Source: UBA2241 sp963777895
GTDB lineage: Bacteria > Actinomycetota > Thermoleophilia > UBA2241
DNA length: 64,000 bases
Assembly: GCA_963777895.1 (NCBI GenBank)
Contig: CAVZSF010000005.1
Location: forward strand, 930,001-994,000
Direction of reading: 5' to 3'
In this document: positions 22,481 through 31,359 of the stretch, in pieces
Position numbering within the stretch: position 1 is the first letter of the stretch
Layout: the number at the start of each line of letters is the position of its first letter
Position numbers and translations under genes: made by a program
The notes under the pieces: generated by a model
Told to the model about the DNA's origin: nothing
Databases searched by the model: none
Seen by the model: only the letters and a program-made list of their open reading frames with translations

Positions 22481-23656
22481 CTACAGGCTTGTGAGCTGTG
22501 CCGCCTTGAGCAGCATCGACGGGCGGAGGTCCCACAGCCAGGAGAGTTCGACGACGTCGGCGTTGTTACAGGCCGTGCAGCTCGCTGAGTCGGCGAGGAT
22601 CTCGCGGCGGCGGGGCAGGTCGAGGACCGCGGCGAGGGGCCGCCCGGAGGCGCGCAGGTCCGCGATGCTGGCGAGCGGCCGATCGGAGCGCAGGCAGTCG
22701 CGGACGGCGCCGTCGGCTTGGACCGTCAGCACGGCGCGTGGTCCGCGGCAGGTGTAGGCGGTCACGTCCGGGTCGCGAGCCAGCAGGTCCAGGTACTGCG
22801 GCGTGGCGAGCAGAGGATAGCCGGCGCGCTTGAGCTCGCGGGCGAGGCCGGCTGCCGCGCGCAACTCCGCAGCCGGCAGGGCGAGCTCCTTCTTGGCACC
22901 GCTGAACCCGGCGGCCTGCATCTGGCCGGTCTCCATCGGACAGAAGTAGAGACCGGCCTCCCAACGCTGCGCGAGCGGGGCGACGCGGCGCAGCGCCCCG
23001 CGATTGAGGCGCGAGAGCACGGTGTTGACGAGCAGCGCGGGGCGCAGCGGGTCGTACCGCAGGTCTTCGACAAAGCTCTCGAGTCTGGCGAAAAGACCGG
23101 GGAGGGCGCGCAGCCGGTCGTGCGCCTCGCCCACGTCGTCGACGCTGAGGATCAGCGCATCGACGAGGCCGCGCAACTCGTGCCAGCGCGCGCCGGCGAG
23201 CCAGCCGTTGCTGATGACGGTGGTGAGCAGGCCGGCGTCCTTGGCCGCGCTCAGCAGTGTTGGGAGACCGGGCCGCAGCAGCGGCTCGCCGCCCCACACC
23301 ACCAACTGGGCGAACCCCATGCCGCCGGCCTCCCGGTAGAGCCAGCGCACGGCGTCGTCGTCGAGCTCTGCGCGCGCCCGCGACCACTCTTCGCGCGCCC
23401 TGACGGGCTTTTCGCGCGCCGCCTTCGGCTCTTCGCGAGTTCCCTCTCGGTCTTTGCGCGCTCCCTCTCGGCCGTTACCCGCTCGCCCTCGCTTCTCGCG
23501 CACGTCCTCCCGCCACAGACAGGTCGCGCAGCGCGCGTTGCAGCGCTGCGTGACCAGGTGGCTGAGGATCAGCGGGCGTGAACGGGCGCGCCCGGCGGCC
23601 AGGCGGGCGGCGAAACGCAGGCGTGCGAAGGAGGGTGCGGCGATCATCGAGGACAC
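22481..23656 (-). CDS. Radical SAM protein with inserted charged heptad repeat
   Basis: A 391-aa radical SAM enzyme: CNARCATC (CxxxCxxC) at about residue 39 binds the [4Fe-4S] cluster, VVWGGEPLLRPGL is the glycine-rich SAM motif, and a C-terminal CTACNNADVVELSW resembles a short SPASM-type auxiliary cysteine pair. The reaction is unknown; peptide or cofactor maturation is typical for the layout. Residues about 50-97, right after the cluster motif, are an Arg/Glu-rich insert of near-perfect heptads (REEPKAA, REKPVRA, REEWSRA), absent from ordinary radical SAM cores. Start is uncertain between GTG 23656 and ATG 23647. It is divergent from the MFS gene. Confidence 0.82.
   Translation of the reverse strand: MSSMIAAPSFARLRFAARLAAGRARSRPLILSHLVTQRCNARCATCLWREDVREKRGRAGNGREGARKDREGTREEPKAAREKPVRAREEWSRARAELDDDAVRWLYREAGGMGFAQLVVWGGEPLLRPGLPTLLSAAKDAGLLTTVISNGWLAGARWHELRGLVDALILSVDDVGEAHDRLRALPGLFARLESFVEDLRYDPLRPALLVNTVLSRLNRGALRRVAPLAQRWEAGLYFCPMETGQMQAAGFSGAKKELALPAAELRAAAGLARELKRAGYPLLATPQYLDLLARDPDVTAYTCRGPRAVLTVQADGAVRDCLRSDRPLASIADLRASGRPLAAVLDLPRRREILADSASCTACNNADVVELSWLWDLRPSMLLKAAQLTSL
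23390..23473. repeat. 21-bp degenerate minisatellite inside the radical SAM gene
   Basis: TTCGCG cores recur exactly every 21 bp at 23390, 23411 and 23432, with TTTGCG at 23453. In the reverse-strand reading frame each unit gives one heptad of a charged helix. Confidence 0.7.
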
Positions 23657-23775
23657 TCTCGGATGAGTGTAGCGCGCAATCCGCCGCGCAGGCGTTCACG
23701 GTCGCTCGCCGTCAAGGCGCCGGCGCGAGGGGCGGGCATGCCTCGCGAAGACTGCGGCCGCTCTGCCGCCGCCGC

Positions 23776-23805
23776 TTGCCTTGGTCTGGCCCCTCTGGCT
23801 AGAGT
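23776..23805 (+). promoter_or_regulatory. Possible promoter of the MFS-cNMP gene
   Basis: TTGCCT at 23776-23781 and TAGAGT at 23800-23805, spacing 18 bp, in the divergent spacer between the radical SAM and MFS genes. Confidence 0.4.
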
Positions 23806-23900
23806 CGAGAGAGACAGACTGAACGTTCGGTGGTCTGCGCGCCGTGCGAGGGGGATGTACTGGTGGAGCTGAGGCCGCGGGGATCACAGGGCGCGCTCTG

Positions 23901-25571
23901 ATGGCAGGGTCTACGGCGTCCGCTTTCAGGACACTGTCCCGCAACCGGCCGCTCCTGCGGCTCGAGTTCGCCTTTGCCGGCTTCAACGCCGCGGAGTTCG
24001 GCGTGTGGATCGCGCTGCTCGTCTACGCGTACGCCCACGGCGGGGCGGCGGCGGCCAGCCTCATCGCCCTGGTCCAGCTGGTGCCGTCGATCGTCCTCGC
24101 ACCGTTCTTCGGGGCCTTGGGTGACCGCTTCCGCGCCGGAAGGGTCCTGCTCGCGGGATATGTCGTCATCGCCGTCGCTCTAGCTGCCGTCGCGCTTGCG
24201 ATGTACCTCGACGCGCCGCCCGTCGTCGTCTTCGTACTGGCGCCTGTCGTGAATCTGGGCATCACCGTCCCGCGTCCGGCGCAGTCCGCTCTGCTCCCCG
24301 GCATCGTGTTCACCCCTCTCGAGCTGACTGCCGCCAACGTCGTCTCCGGCTGGATGGAGAACGGCAGCGTCCTCGTGGCGCCCGCGCTGGGCGGCGTGCT
24401 CCTGGGCGTCGGCGGTCCGGAGCTGACCATCGCCGTGCTCGCGGCGATTGCGGCCGTGTCCGCCGCGCTCGTGCTCTCGATCCCCGGCCCGCCCGCCCTG
24501 GGACGGAGCGACGAAGAGCAGGTCTCCCTACTAACCCAGGTGCGGCACGGCATCGCGACCGTGTCCCACGAGCACGCCGTACGGCTCCTCGTCGGGGTCC
24601 TTGGTTCGATGTACGTGCTGGTCGGCGCCCTCGACATCCTCTACGTGGTGCTCGCCATCGACGTCCTCGGGATGGGGGAGTCCGGCGCCGGCTACCTGAA
24701 CGCCGCCTTCGGCGCCGGGGGAGTGGTCGGCGTGATCCTCACGGCGCTCCTGGTCGCCCGCCGCCGGCTCGTGCCGGCGCTCGTCGCCGGCGTGGTGACG
24801 GCGGCGCTGGCGCTGGGCGTGCTCGGGTTGTACCCGACCGCGCTCGGCGCCTTCGTGCTGGTGGCGGCGGCCGGTGTGGGTCGCACGGTGTGCGACGTCA
24901 CCGGCCGGATCCTGCTGCAGCGCTCGGCGCCGCCGGCCGTGCTGGCCGAGGTGTTCTCGCTGCTCGAGTCGCTGATGAACGTCGGGCTCGCCATCGGCTC
25001 GGTGCTGGTGCCGGTGCTGGTCGGCCTGAGCGGCGCTCGCGCCGCCCTGCTCGGCACATGCCTCCTCTTCCTCGCCCTTGTCGCTGTCACGTGGCGCGGC
25101 CTGCGTGCCGTCGACGCCGCCGCCGACGTGCCTCAGGTGGAGATCCAGCTGCTCAAGTCGATCCCGCTCTTCTCGCCGCTGCCGGCTCCCGAGCTCGAGG
25201 GTCTCGCGCGCGCGCTCGAGCCCATTGCGGCCGGACCTGGCGAGACGATCATCCGCGAAGGCGACGAGGGCGACCGCTTCTACGCCATCGTCGACGGTGA
25301 GGTCGAGGTGTCGTCGGGCGGTCGTCCCGTCGCACGTCTGCGCCGCGGCGACGGCTTCGGCGAGATCGCCCTGATCCGCGACTGCTGCCGGACGGCGACG
25401 GTGGTGGCCGTCGTGCCGACCCGACTGTACGCACTCGAGAAGGACCCGTTCATCACGGCGGTCACGGGTCACGCGCCTGTGTCCCGAGCCGCCGACGAGG
25501 TCATCGACAGCCGCCTGCGGGAGCTGCACGCCCGCGAGGGCGAGTTCGCGGGGGTGGACGGGCCACGCTAA
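23901..25571 (+). CDS. MFS transporter fused to a cyclic-nucleotide-binding domain
   Basis: About 556 aa. Residues 10-410 are a 12-helix major facilitator core (FAGFNAAEFGVWIALLVYAY in helix 1; FFGALGDRFRAGRVLLAGY is the conserved loop between helices 2 and 3). Residues about 420-535 are a cNMP-binding beta-roll: IPLFSPLPAPELEGLARAL, ETIIREGDEGDRFYAIVDGE, and the phosphate-cassette region RRGDGFGEIALIRDCCRTATV. The fused domain suggests gating of export or import by cAMP or another ligand; the substrate is unknown. ATG 23901 is the likely start, but a GTG at 23844 in frame cannot be excluded; neither has a strong Shine-Dalgarno sequence. Confidence 0.85.
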   Translation: MAGSTASAFRTLSRNRPLLRLEFAFAGFNAAEFGVWIALLVYAYAHGGAAAASLIALVQLVPSIVLAPFFGALGDRFRAGRVLLAGYVVIAVALAAVALAMYLDAPPVVVFVLAPVVNLGITVPRPAQSALLPGIVFTPLELTAANVVSGWMENGSVLVAPALGGVLLGVGGPELTIAVLAAIAAVSAALVLSIPGPPALGRSDEEQVSLLTQVRHGIATVSHEHAVRLLVGVLGSMYVLVGALDILYVVLAIDVLGMGESGAGYLNAAFGAGGVVGVILTALLVARRRLVPALVAGVVTAALALGVLGLYPTALGAFVLVAAAGVGRTVCDVTGRILLQRSAPPAVLAEVFSLLESLMNVGLAIGSVLVPVLVGLSGARAALLGTCLLFLALVAVTWRGLRAVDAAADVPQVEIQLLKSIPLFSPLPAPELEGLARALEPIAAGPGETIIREGDEGDRFYAIVDGEVEVSSGGRPVARLRRGDGFGEIALIRDCCRTATVVAVVPTRLYALEKDPFITAVTGHAPVSRAADEVIDSRLRELHAREGEFAGVDGPR

Positions 25572-25596
25572 CGTCGCCGCTCATTTCCCGAAGAAG

Positions 25597-25636
25597 TTGG
25601 AACGGTTATCATCGGCGGCTACTAGGATAGGTAGGC
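25597..25636 (+). promoter_or_regulatory. Promoter region of the qcr operon with shared respiratory element
   Basis: TTGGAA (25597-25602) and TACTAG (25620-25625), spacing 17 bp, make a sigma70-like promoter 43 bp before the first qcr gene. The spacer holds GGTTATC and the region ends in ATAGGTAG, resembling the element found upstream of ctaC (30285) and nuoA (33852), but with different internal spacing. Confidence 0.5.
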
Positions 25637-25667
25637 GTTCGCACACGACGGACGGGGGATTCGACAC

Positions 25668-26495
25668 GTGGAGCGGGGAAGCTCGAAGGCGCTGCGGGCC
25701 GCGGGGGTAGTGAGCCTCGGCTTGGCGGTGCTGGTAGCCGCTCTTGCCGTCCTGCCGGCGTCATCCGCGCAGGAATCAGCCACGCCCTCGCCGCTCGCCT
25801 CCCTGTCGGCTAGTCCCTCTTCCGATCCGTCCAGTCCATCGGCGAGCCCGTCGGGGTCGACCTCCGCCCAGAGCGCGGCTGCCGGCCAGAGCGGCGCCGA
25901 CACCTTCGCGACCGTCTGCGCCGGCTGTCACGGCGCGCAGGGCGAAGGCAAGGGAGGGGACGGACCTACGCTGGCCGCCGCCGCCTTCTCCGACATCGTC
26001 GCCGAGAAGGTGACAGTCGGCGGCGGCGGCATGCCGGCCTTCGAAGGTTCGCTGGCGGCCGCTCAGATCCAGAACGTCTCCGAGTACGTCGCCCAGCAAC
26101 TGGCCGACCCCGAGGCGCGCAAGGCCGAGCTCGGCGAGGGCGGCGAGTGGTACCGCCTCTATTGCTCCGGCTGCCACGGCGCGACGGGCAGGGGCGGCGC
26201 GCTGTCGCGCACCCCGAACGCGCCGTCGTTCGCCGGCATGCCGGCGGCCAACGCCCTCGCCGCCATGGAGATCGGCCCGTCTGCCATGCCGGTGTTCGCC
26301 AGCACCCTCGACGCCCGGCAGAAGGCGGCCATCACTCGTTACGTACAGGAGATCGTGACGCCCGCCTCGCCGGGCGGTAACGGACTCGGCTTCATCGGCC
26401 CCGTCATCGAGGGCGCGGTCGCGTGGTTCTTTCTCATCGTGCTGATCCTTATCGCGGTCTGGCTGGCATGGGGCAAGGGAAGGGAGCGCGCGTGA
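25668..26495 (+). CDS. qcrC: Dihaem cytochrome c subunit of the bc complex (QcrC-like)
   Basis: A 275-aa membrane-anchored dihaem cytochrome c: N-terminal signal/anchor (residues 12-33), a Ser/Pro-rich linker (35-72), two haem-binding sites CAGCH and CSGCH each followed by a late Met loop (GGGGMPAF; GPSAMPVF), and a C-terminal membrane helix (WFFLIVLILIAVWLAW). This is the actinobacterial QcrC arrangement, where two c-haems inside complex III replace a mobile cytochrome c. Its stop overlaps the GTG of the Rieske gene. Starts at GTG 25668. Confidence 0.9.
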   Translation: MERGSSKALRAAGVVSLGLAVLVAALAVLPASSAQESATPSPLASLSASPSSDPSSPSASPSGSTSAQSAAAGQSGADTFATVCAGCHGAQGEGKGGDGPTLAAAAFSDIVAEKVTVGGGGMPAFEGSLAAAQIQNVSEYVAQQLADPEARKAELGEGGEWYRLYCSGCHGATGRGGALSRTPNAPSFAGMPAANALAAMEIGPSAMPVFASTLDARQKAAITRYVQEIVTPASPGGNGLGFIGPVIEGAVAWFFLIVLILIAVWLAWGKGRERA

Positions 26496-27385
26496 GCGAC
26501 GCCGACCCCTGGCGCGAGCTCGCCGAGACCGAAGAAGAGCCGTACCGGCGGCCTTCCAGCGGATGGCTCGTCGGCCCGGCGCTGCTGGCCGCCATCATCG
26601 GCGGCATCGGCTTCATCTGGTCCTACCTCGCCGATGCGGGCACGCCGTGGCTGGGCGGCTTCCTCGCGCTGAGTCTGGGCGGCATCGGCGCGGCGCTCGC
26701 CTCGTGGGGGCGTGACCTCGCCGGCGGCAGGGACATCGCCGGGCCGTACCCGCTGCCTGCCGGCGACGAGGAGGCGCAAGAGGCGCTCGCCGCCGACCTC
26801 AGCCGGGACGTGAACGTCGTGACGAGGCGGCGCTTCTTGACGACGATGCTCGTCGCCGCCGCCGGGCTCTTTGGCGTGGGCGCGCTCTTTCTGATCGGCT
26901 CGCTAGGGCCGCGCCCGAAGCGGCAGCTCTTCACGACGTCCTGGACGGAGGGGGCCCGCCTGGTCACGTCCGACGGCACGCCGGTGACCCGGGAGATGTT
27001 CGCCAGGGGCGGCATGGTCGTCGCCTTCCCCGAGGGCCACACCGACGCCGCCGACTCGCAGATCGTCGTGCTGCAGATCAAGGACAAGGATTTCAAGCCG
27101 GTCGCCGGGCGCGAGGACTGGAGCCCCGAAGGCTTCATCGCGTTCTCGCGCGTCTGCACCCACGCCGGCTGCCCCGTGGCGCAATACGAGGACGACCAGC
27201 AGATCCTGCTGTGCCCGTGCCACCAGTCCGGCTTCGACCTGCTGAATGGGGCGGAGCCGATCTCAGGCCCGGCTGGGCGGCCCCTTCCTCAGTTGCCGCT
27301 CGCCATCCAGGGACCCGGTGAGCTGGTCGCCCAGTCTGACTTCCAGACACCGATCGGCCCCGGCTTCTGGGATCTGCCGTCGTGA
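26492..27385 (+). CDS. qcrA: Rieske iron-sulfur subunit of the bc complex
   Basis: A 297-aa protein with two N-terminal membrane segments (about 28-50 and 55-75), a third after a twin-arginine-like RRRFLTTMLVAAAG (about 118-140), and a soluble Rieske domain. The [2Fe-2S] ligands are the CTHAGC and CPCHQSGFD motifs. It passes electrons from quinol to the c-haems in the membrane complex. GTG 26492 overlaps the previous stop (GTGA) with AAGGGAG upstream, and its own stop overlaps the next GTG, so the three qcr genes are translationally coupled. Three N-terminal helices are typical of actinobacterial QcrA. Confidence 0.93.
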   Translation: MSDADPWRELAETEEEPYRRPSSGWLVGPALLAAIIGGIGFIWSYLADAGTPWLGGFLALSLGGIGAALASWGRDLAGGRDIAGPYPLPAGDEEAQEALAADLSRDVNVVTRRRFLTTMLVAAAGLFGVGALFLIGSLGPRPKRQLFTTSWTEGARLVTSDGTPVTREMFARGGMVVAFPEGHTDAADSQIVVLQIKDKDFKPVAGREDWSPEGFIAFSRVCTHAGCPVAQYEDDQQILLCPCHQSGFDLLNGAEPISGPAGRPLPQLPLAIQGPGELVAQSDFQTPIGPGFWDLPS

Positions 27386-29205
27386 GCGCCCCCGTCGAGA
27401 CCCGCGGCGCGGCGCCGCCCGGCGAGAGCCGGCGCAGGGGTCCCATGGCCTCTGTCGCCCGCTGGATCGACAACAGCGTCGGCGGGACGAGGGTGATCCG
27501 GGAGGAGTTGAGGCACATCTTCCCGGACCATTGGTCCTTCTTCCTCGGCGAGATCGCCCTGTACAGCTTCATCATCCTCGTGGCGACCGGCATCTTCCTT
27601 GCGCTCTTCTTCCACGCCTCGACCGCCGAGGTCGTGTACGAAGGGAGCTACGCACCCCTGCAGGGCGTGCACATGTCGGACGCGTACAGCTCGACGGTCC
27701 AGTTGAGCTTCGACGTGCGCGCCGGGCTGCTCATGCGGCAGATCCACCACTGGGCGGCGCTCATCTTCGCCGCCGCCATCGTGGTGCACCTCTTCCGCAT
27801 GTTCTTCACCGGCGCGTACCGCCGGCCGCGCCGCATCAACTGGCTGATCGGGCTCGGGCTGCTGCTGCTCGTCCTGGGCAACGGCGTGTTCGGGTACTCG
27901 CTGCCCGACGATCTGCTGTCGGGCATCGGCCTGCGTATCGCCTACTCGATCACGCAGTCGATCCCCTTCCTGGGCCCGTGGCTCGCCTCCGTCCTCTTCG
28001 GGGGCGAGTTCCCGACGAGCGGCTTGATCGCCCGCATCTATCCGGTGCATATCTTCCTGCTGCCCGCACTCATCGCCGTCCTGCTCGCGGCCCATCTCGG
28101 CATCCTCTGGTTCCAGCGTCACACCGAGTATCCCGGACCCGGCAAGAACGACCGGACCATCGTCGGCACGCCGCTGGTGCCTGCGTACGCGCTCCGCACC
28201 ACCGGCTACTTCCTGCTGATCTTCGGCGTGTCCGCGCTCATGGGCGGCCTCCTGCAGATCAACCCGGTCTGGCTCTTCGGCCCGTACAACGCCGCGCACG
28301 CCACGACGTTTGCCCAGCCCGACTGGTACACGACCTGGCTGGAGGGGGGACTGCGGATGTTCCCCGGCTGGGACCTGCAGATCGGCGGCTTCCTGCTGCC
28401 CGCGCTCTTCTGGCCCGCCGTCGTCTTCCCGGGGATCCTGTTCACCTTCCTCTTCCTGTGGCCCTGGGTCGATGCCGTGCTGACCCGCGACAACCGCATT
28501 CACAACGTGCTCACGCTGCCGGACGAACGCCCCGGCCGGCTCGCCTTCGGCGCCGGCCTGGCCACGGCGCTCATCATGCTGCTGATCGCGGGAGGGAACG
28601 ACGTGTTCTCCGTGGTGCTCGGTATCGAGCAGCCGACGGTCATCAGGGTGCTGCTCGGCCAGGCCATCGCCCTGCCGATTGTCGTGGCGCTCTTCACCTG
28701 GGTCGTGTTCCGGCGTACGCCCGACGAGCCACGGCCGGCGCGCCCGTCGCGCTGGCGGCTCGCGATCGCGCCGGGCGCGCTCGCCGCCCTGCTCGGTTTC
28801 GTGTTGCTGTTCAGCCAGGGTGGCAGCGAGGTTGGGACTGGTGTCGGGTACGGCAGCGCGACGCCGCCCGGCATGAGCCCGTCCGCCTCACCGACGCCGA
28901 CGGGCTCGCCCAGCGCGCAGCCGTCGGCGACGGGCTCGCCCAGCGCGCAGCCGTCGGCGTCGCCGTCGAGCACACCCTCCGGCGGGCAGGACTTCGCCGC
29001 GACCTTCAGCCAGCTCTGCTCAGCCTGTCATGGGGCCCAGGGCCAGGGCGGTGTGGGCCCGGACCTGCGACCGCTGACGACGGCCGATCTCGCGAAGATC
29101 CAGACGCAGATCACGAACGGCGGCGGTGGCATGCCGGCCTTCAGCAGCCAGCTCAGCGCGGACCAGATCAAGGGCCTCGCGGATTACGTGGCGGGGTTGC
29201 AGTAG
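27382..29205 (+). CDS. qcrB: Cytochrome b fused to a C-terminal cytochrome c domain
   Basis: A 607-aa fusion. The cytochrome b part carries the two bis-His haem b sites (RQIHHWAALIFAAAIVVHLF; PVHIFLLPALIAVLLAAHLG) and the long actinobacterial C-terminal helices (to about residue 480). After a Ser/Pro/Thr linker (about 495-535) comes a class I cytochrome c domain with CSACH and GGGGMPAFSSQ. QcrB normally ends without haem c, so with QcrC the complex would carry three c-type haems. The linker contains a 30-bp direct duplication. Starts at GTG 27382 overlapping the Rieske stop. Confidence 0.92.
   Translation: MSAPVETRGAAPPGESRRRGPMASVARWIDNSVGGTRVIREELRHIFPDHWSFFLGEIALYSFIILVATGIFLALFFHASTAEVVYEGSYAPLQGVHMSDAYSSTVQLSFDVRAGLLMRQIHHWAALIFAAAIVVHLFRMFFTGAYRRPRRINWLIGLGLLLLVLGNGVFGYSLPDDLLSGIGLRIAYSITQSIPFLGPWLASVLFGGEFPTSGLIARIYPVHIFLLPALIAVLLAAHLGILWFQRHTEYPGPGKNDRTIVGTPLVPAYALRTTGYFLLIFGVSALMGGLLQINPVWLFGPYNAAHATTFAQPDWYTTWLEGGLRMFPGWDLQIGGFLLPALFWPAVVFPGILFTFLFLWPWVDAVLTRDNRIHNVLTLPDERPGRLAFGAGLATALIMLLIAGGNDVFSVVLGIEQPTVIRVLLGQAIALPIVVALFTWVVFRRTPDEPRPARPSRWRLAIAPGALAALLGFVLLFSQGGSEVGTGVGYGSATPPGMSPSASPTPTGSPSAQPSATGSPSAQPSASPSSTPSGGQDFAATFSQLCSACHGAQGQGGVGPDLRPLTTADLAKIQTQITNGGGGMPAFSSQLSADQIKGLADYVAGLQ
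28901..28959. repeat. 30-bp direct duplication in the QcrB linker
   Basis: Two adjacent 30-bp units, identical over 29 bp (unit begins CGGGCTCGCCCAGCGCGCAG), encode TGSPSAQPSA twice in the disordered linker between cytochrome b and cytochrome c. Slippage here would change linker length in steps of 10 residues. Confidence 0.85.
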
Positions 29206-29294
29206 GCGCCTCGGCCCGCGTGGCACGCACGGCGGCTCCCGCTGCTCCTCTGGCGCCTGTGTCGGGCAGGACGATGATCCTGCCGGCGCTTCGC

Positions 29295-30131
29295 TCAGAG
29301 CTGATCCAGGAGCATGCCGAGGACGATCGCCGCGAGGTACGGCCCCGAGGCCTTGTACAGGACCCAGCCGCTGCGTGGGACCGGCCTGAGGATGAGGCGC
29401 AGCGTCACGGCCCACAGGGCGATGCCGGCTGCCAGGGCGACGGCGAGGTAGACCTCGCCGAAGAGGCCGGTGGCGGCCGGCAGCACCGTCAGGGCTGTCA
29501 GCGTCGCCACGCAGGCCACGATCTGCAGGCGGGCGCGCTCCTCGCCGTACGCGAGCACGGGTGTCGGGATGCCGGCGGAGGCGTAGTCGGCGCGCAGGGC
29601 ATAGGCGAGCGCCCAGAAGTGCGGCGGCGACCAGGCGAAGACGATGGCGCCGAGCACGACCGGCACGCCGCTCCACGCCGCTCCCGTGGCGGCCCATCCG
29701 ATCAGGGGCGGGAAGACCCCGGCAAGGCCGCCGGGCACCGCGCTGAACGCCGTCCTCGGCTTGAGCAGAAGGGTGTAGACAAGGACGTAGTAGAGGACGC
29801 CGGCGGCGCCGAGGGCGGCGGCCAGCAGGCCGCCCGTCGCGGCCAGGCCGGCGAGGCCGGCGATCGCCGCCGTCAGCCCGGCGGCGAGGGCGCGACCGGG
29901 CGCCAGGGCGCCGGTCGCGGTGGGGCGCCGCCGCGTGCGCTCCATGCGGGCGTCGACGTCGCGTTCGAGCCAGTTGTTGAGCAGGGCCGCCCCGCCCACC
30001 GTCAAGGCGAGCGCTGCGAGCACGCCGGCGGCGCGGGCTGCGCCCAGGCCGCCGGCCAGCGCCATCGCGGCGCCCGCGATGAGCAGGAAGAGCGCGACGA
30101 CGCGCGGCTTCGCCGCCCTCACGTAGTCCAT
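29295..30131 (-). CDS. ctaB: Protohaem IX farnesyltransferase
   Basis: A 278-aa UbiA-type prenyltransferase that makes haem O for the cytochrome oxidase. The diphosphate-binding NNWLERDVDARMERTRRRPT near helix 2 and WSPPHFWALAYALRADY in the second half are diagnostic of CtaB rather than menaquinone-type enzymes. Nine or so membrane helices are apparent. It reads toward the qcr operon and away from ctaC. Haem A synthase (CtaA) is not in the window. Confidence 0.92.
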   Translation of the reverse strand: MDYVRAAKPRVVALFLLIAGAAMALAGGLGAARAAGVLAALALTVGGAALLNNWLERDVDARMERTRRRPTATGALAPGRALAAGLTAAIAGLAGLAATGGLLAAALGAAGVLYYVLVYTLLLKPRTAFSAVPGGLAGVFPPLIGWAATGAAWSGVPVVLGAIVFAWSPPHFWALAYALRADYASAGIPTPVLAYGEERARLQIVACVATLTALTVLPAATGLFGEVYLAVALAAGIALWAVTLRLILRPVPRSGWVLYKASGPYLAAIVLGMLLDQL

Positions 30132-30284
30132 GGCATCCAGTCTCCCATACGGGGTGGGCGCGTGCGAGGCGGGTCAGGGACGCACCGGCAGGTCCGCGTC
30201 GCGTCCGGGTCTCCTCCTGTCTCGGAGGGTGGCGGAGTATAGTGTGCCCGTGCCGACGAATGGCGCCTCAGGCGGCCTCGCGCA

Positions 30285-30313
30285 ATGGTTTTCGCGCCAC
30301 ACTATGGGGGTAG
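30285..30313 (+). promoter_or_regulatory. 29-bp shared element upstream of ctaC
   Basis: The element begins ATGGTTTTCG and ends CACTATGGGGGTAG; 23 of 29 bases match, without gaps, the element at 33852-33880 upstream of nuoA. It lies 40 bp before the ctaC start. CACTAT may act as an extended -10 box. A separate TATAGT at 30238-30243 may be another -10. Confidence 0.55.
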
Positions 30314-30353
30314 CAGGGTGCTGCGGGAGCTACTGGGGAAGGAGGGGACCGGG

Positions 30354-31359
30354 GTGAGCTCAAGAAGGGCGCGCGTGCCCCTCGTCGTTCTCCTCGCTCC
30401 TCGTCGTCCTTGTCCTCCTCGCTGGCTGCGGCCAGGAGACGCCCTCCATGTTCCGTCCCGAGAGCCAGGGCGCGCGCCACATCAGCAACCTCACCTACGC
30501 GGTCTTCGCCATCCTCAGCGGCGTGGCCATCACCGTGTGGGTCATCCTCGCCATCACCATCATCCGGGACCGCCGCCGGCGCCCCGACTCCGAGGTCGAC
30601 CAGACGCAGGGCAACGCGACCATCGAGATCATCTGGACGCTGATCCCCGCGGTGATCATCGCGGTCCTGCTCATCCTGACCATCCGCACCACCGGGCTCC
30701 TCACGACCTCGGCCGGCAACGTGATGGTGAAGGTCACCGGCTACCAGTGGTGGTGGGGCGCCGAGTACCCTGACGGCGACTTCTCCACGGCCAACGAGAT
30801 CCACGTGCCCGTGGACCGCCAGGTGACGGCCGAGATGATGTCCAAGGACGTGATCCACAGCTACTGGGTGCCGCAGATGGGCGGCAAGATCGACATGATC
30901 CCGGGCCACGTGCGTGAGCTCACCTTCGTCCCCACGAAGGCCGGGACCTACCTTGGCGAGTGCTCCGAGTTCTGCGGTCACCAGCACGCGAAGATGCGCT
31001 TCCTGCTCATCGTTGAGTCTCCGGCCCAGTTCTCCGCCTGGTACGCCAACCAGCAGCGCCCCGCGGCGAAGCCGGCAGGAGCGCAGGCCAGCGCCGGCGC
31101 CGAGACCATCTCCAAGCTGCCGTGCATCGGCTGCCACACCATCCGCGGGACTGCGGCGGCCGGCGTACGGCGCCGGATCTCACGCACTTCGGCGGACGCG
31201 AGAGCCTCGCCGCCGTGACGCTCGACGAACACGCCCGACGACCTGCGCCGCTGGCTGCAGGACCCGCAAGAGATCAAGCCCGGCAACCTCATGCCGACGG
31301 TGCCGCTCACCGCCCAGCAGCTCGACGAGCTGGTGGCCTACCTGGAGGGGCTGAAGTGA
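30354..31359 (+). CDS. ctaC: Cytochrome c oxidase subunit II with C-terminal cytochrome c (frameshifted)
   Basis: Subunit II of a caa3-type oxidase: two membrane helices, the CuA site ECSEFCGHQHAKM and a terminal cytochrome c (CIGCH; PGNLMPTVPL). The frame breaks at about 30400 inside the signal peptide, about 31165-31172 just after CIGCH, and about 31225. Removing one, two and one bases restores a lipoprotein signal ending LLAGCG, then a complete cytochrome c ending at the TGA at 31357. The continuous frame from ATG 30448 to 31218 gives only the middle. GTG 30354 is chosen because it opens the signal peptide. The stop overlaps the ctaD start. Confidence 0.85.

Noticed and set aside
30448..31218. 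Taking ATG 30448 to 31218 as the whole ctaC gene
   Set aside because: It would lack a signal peptide and most of the cytochrome c. Adjacent frames supply a lipobox signal and a complete haem domain, so this stretch is the middle of a frameshifted gene.
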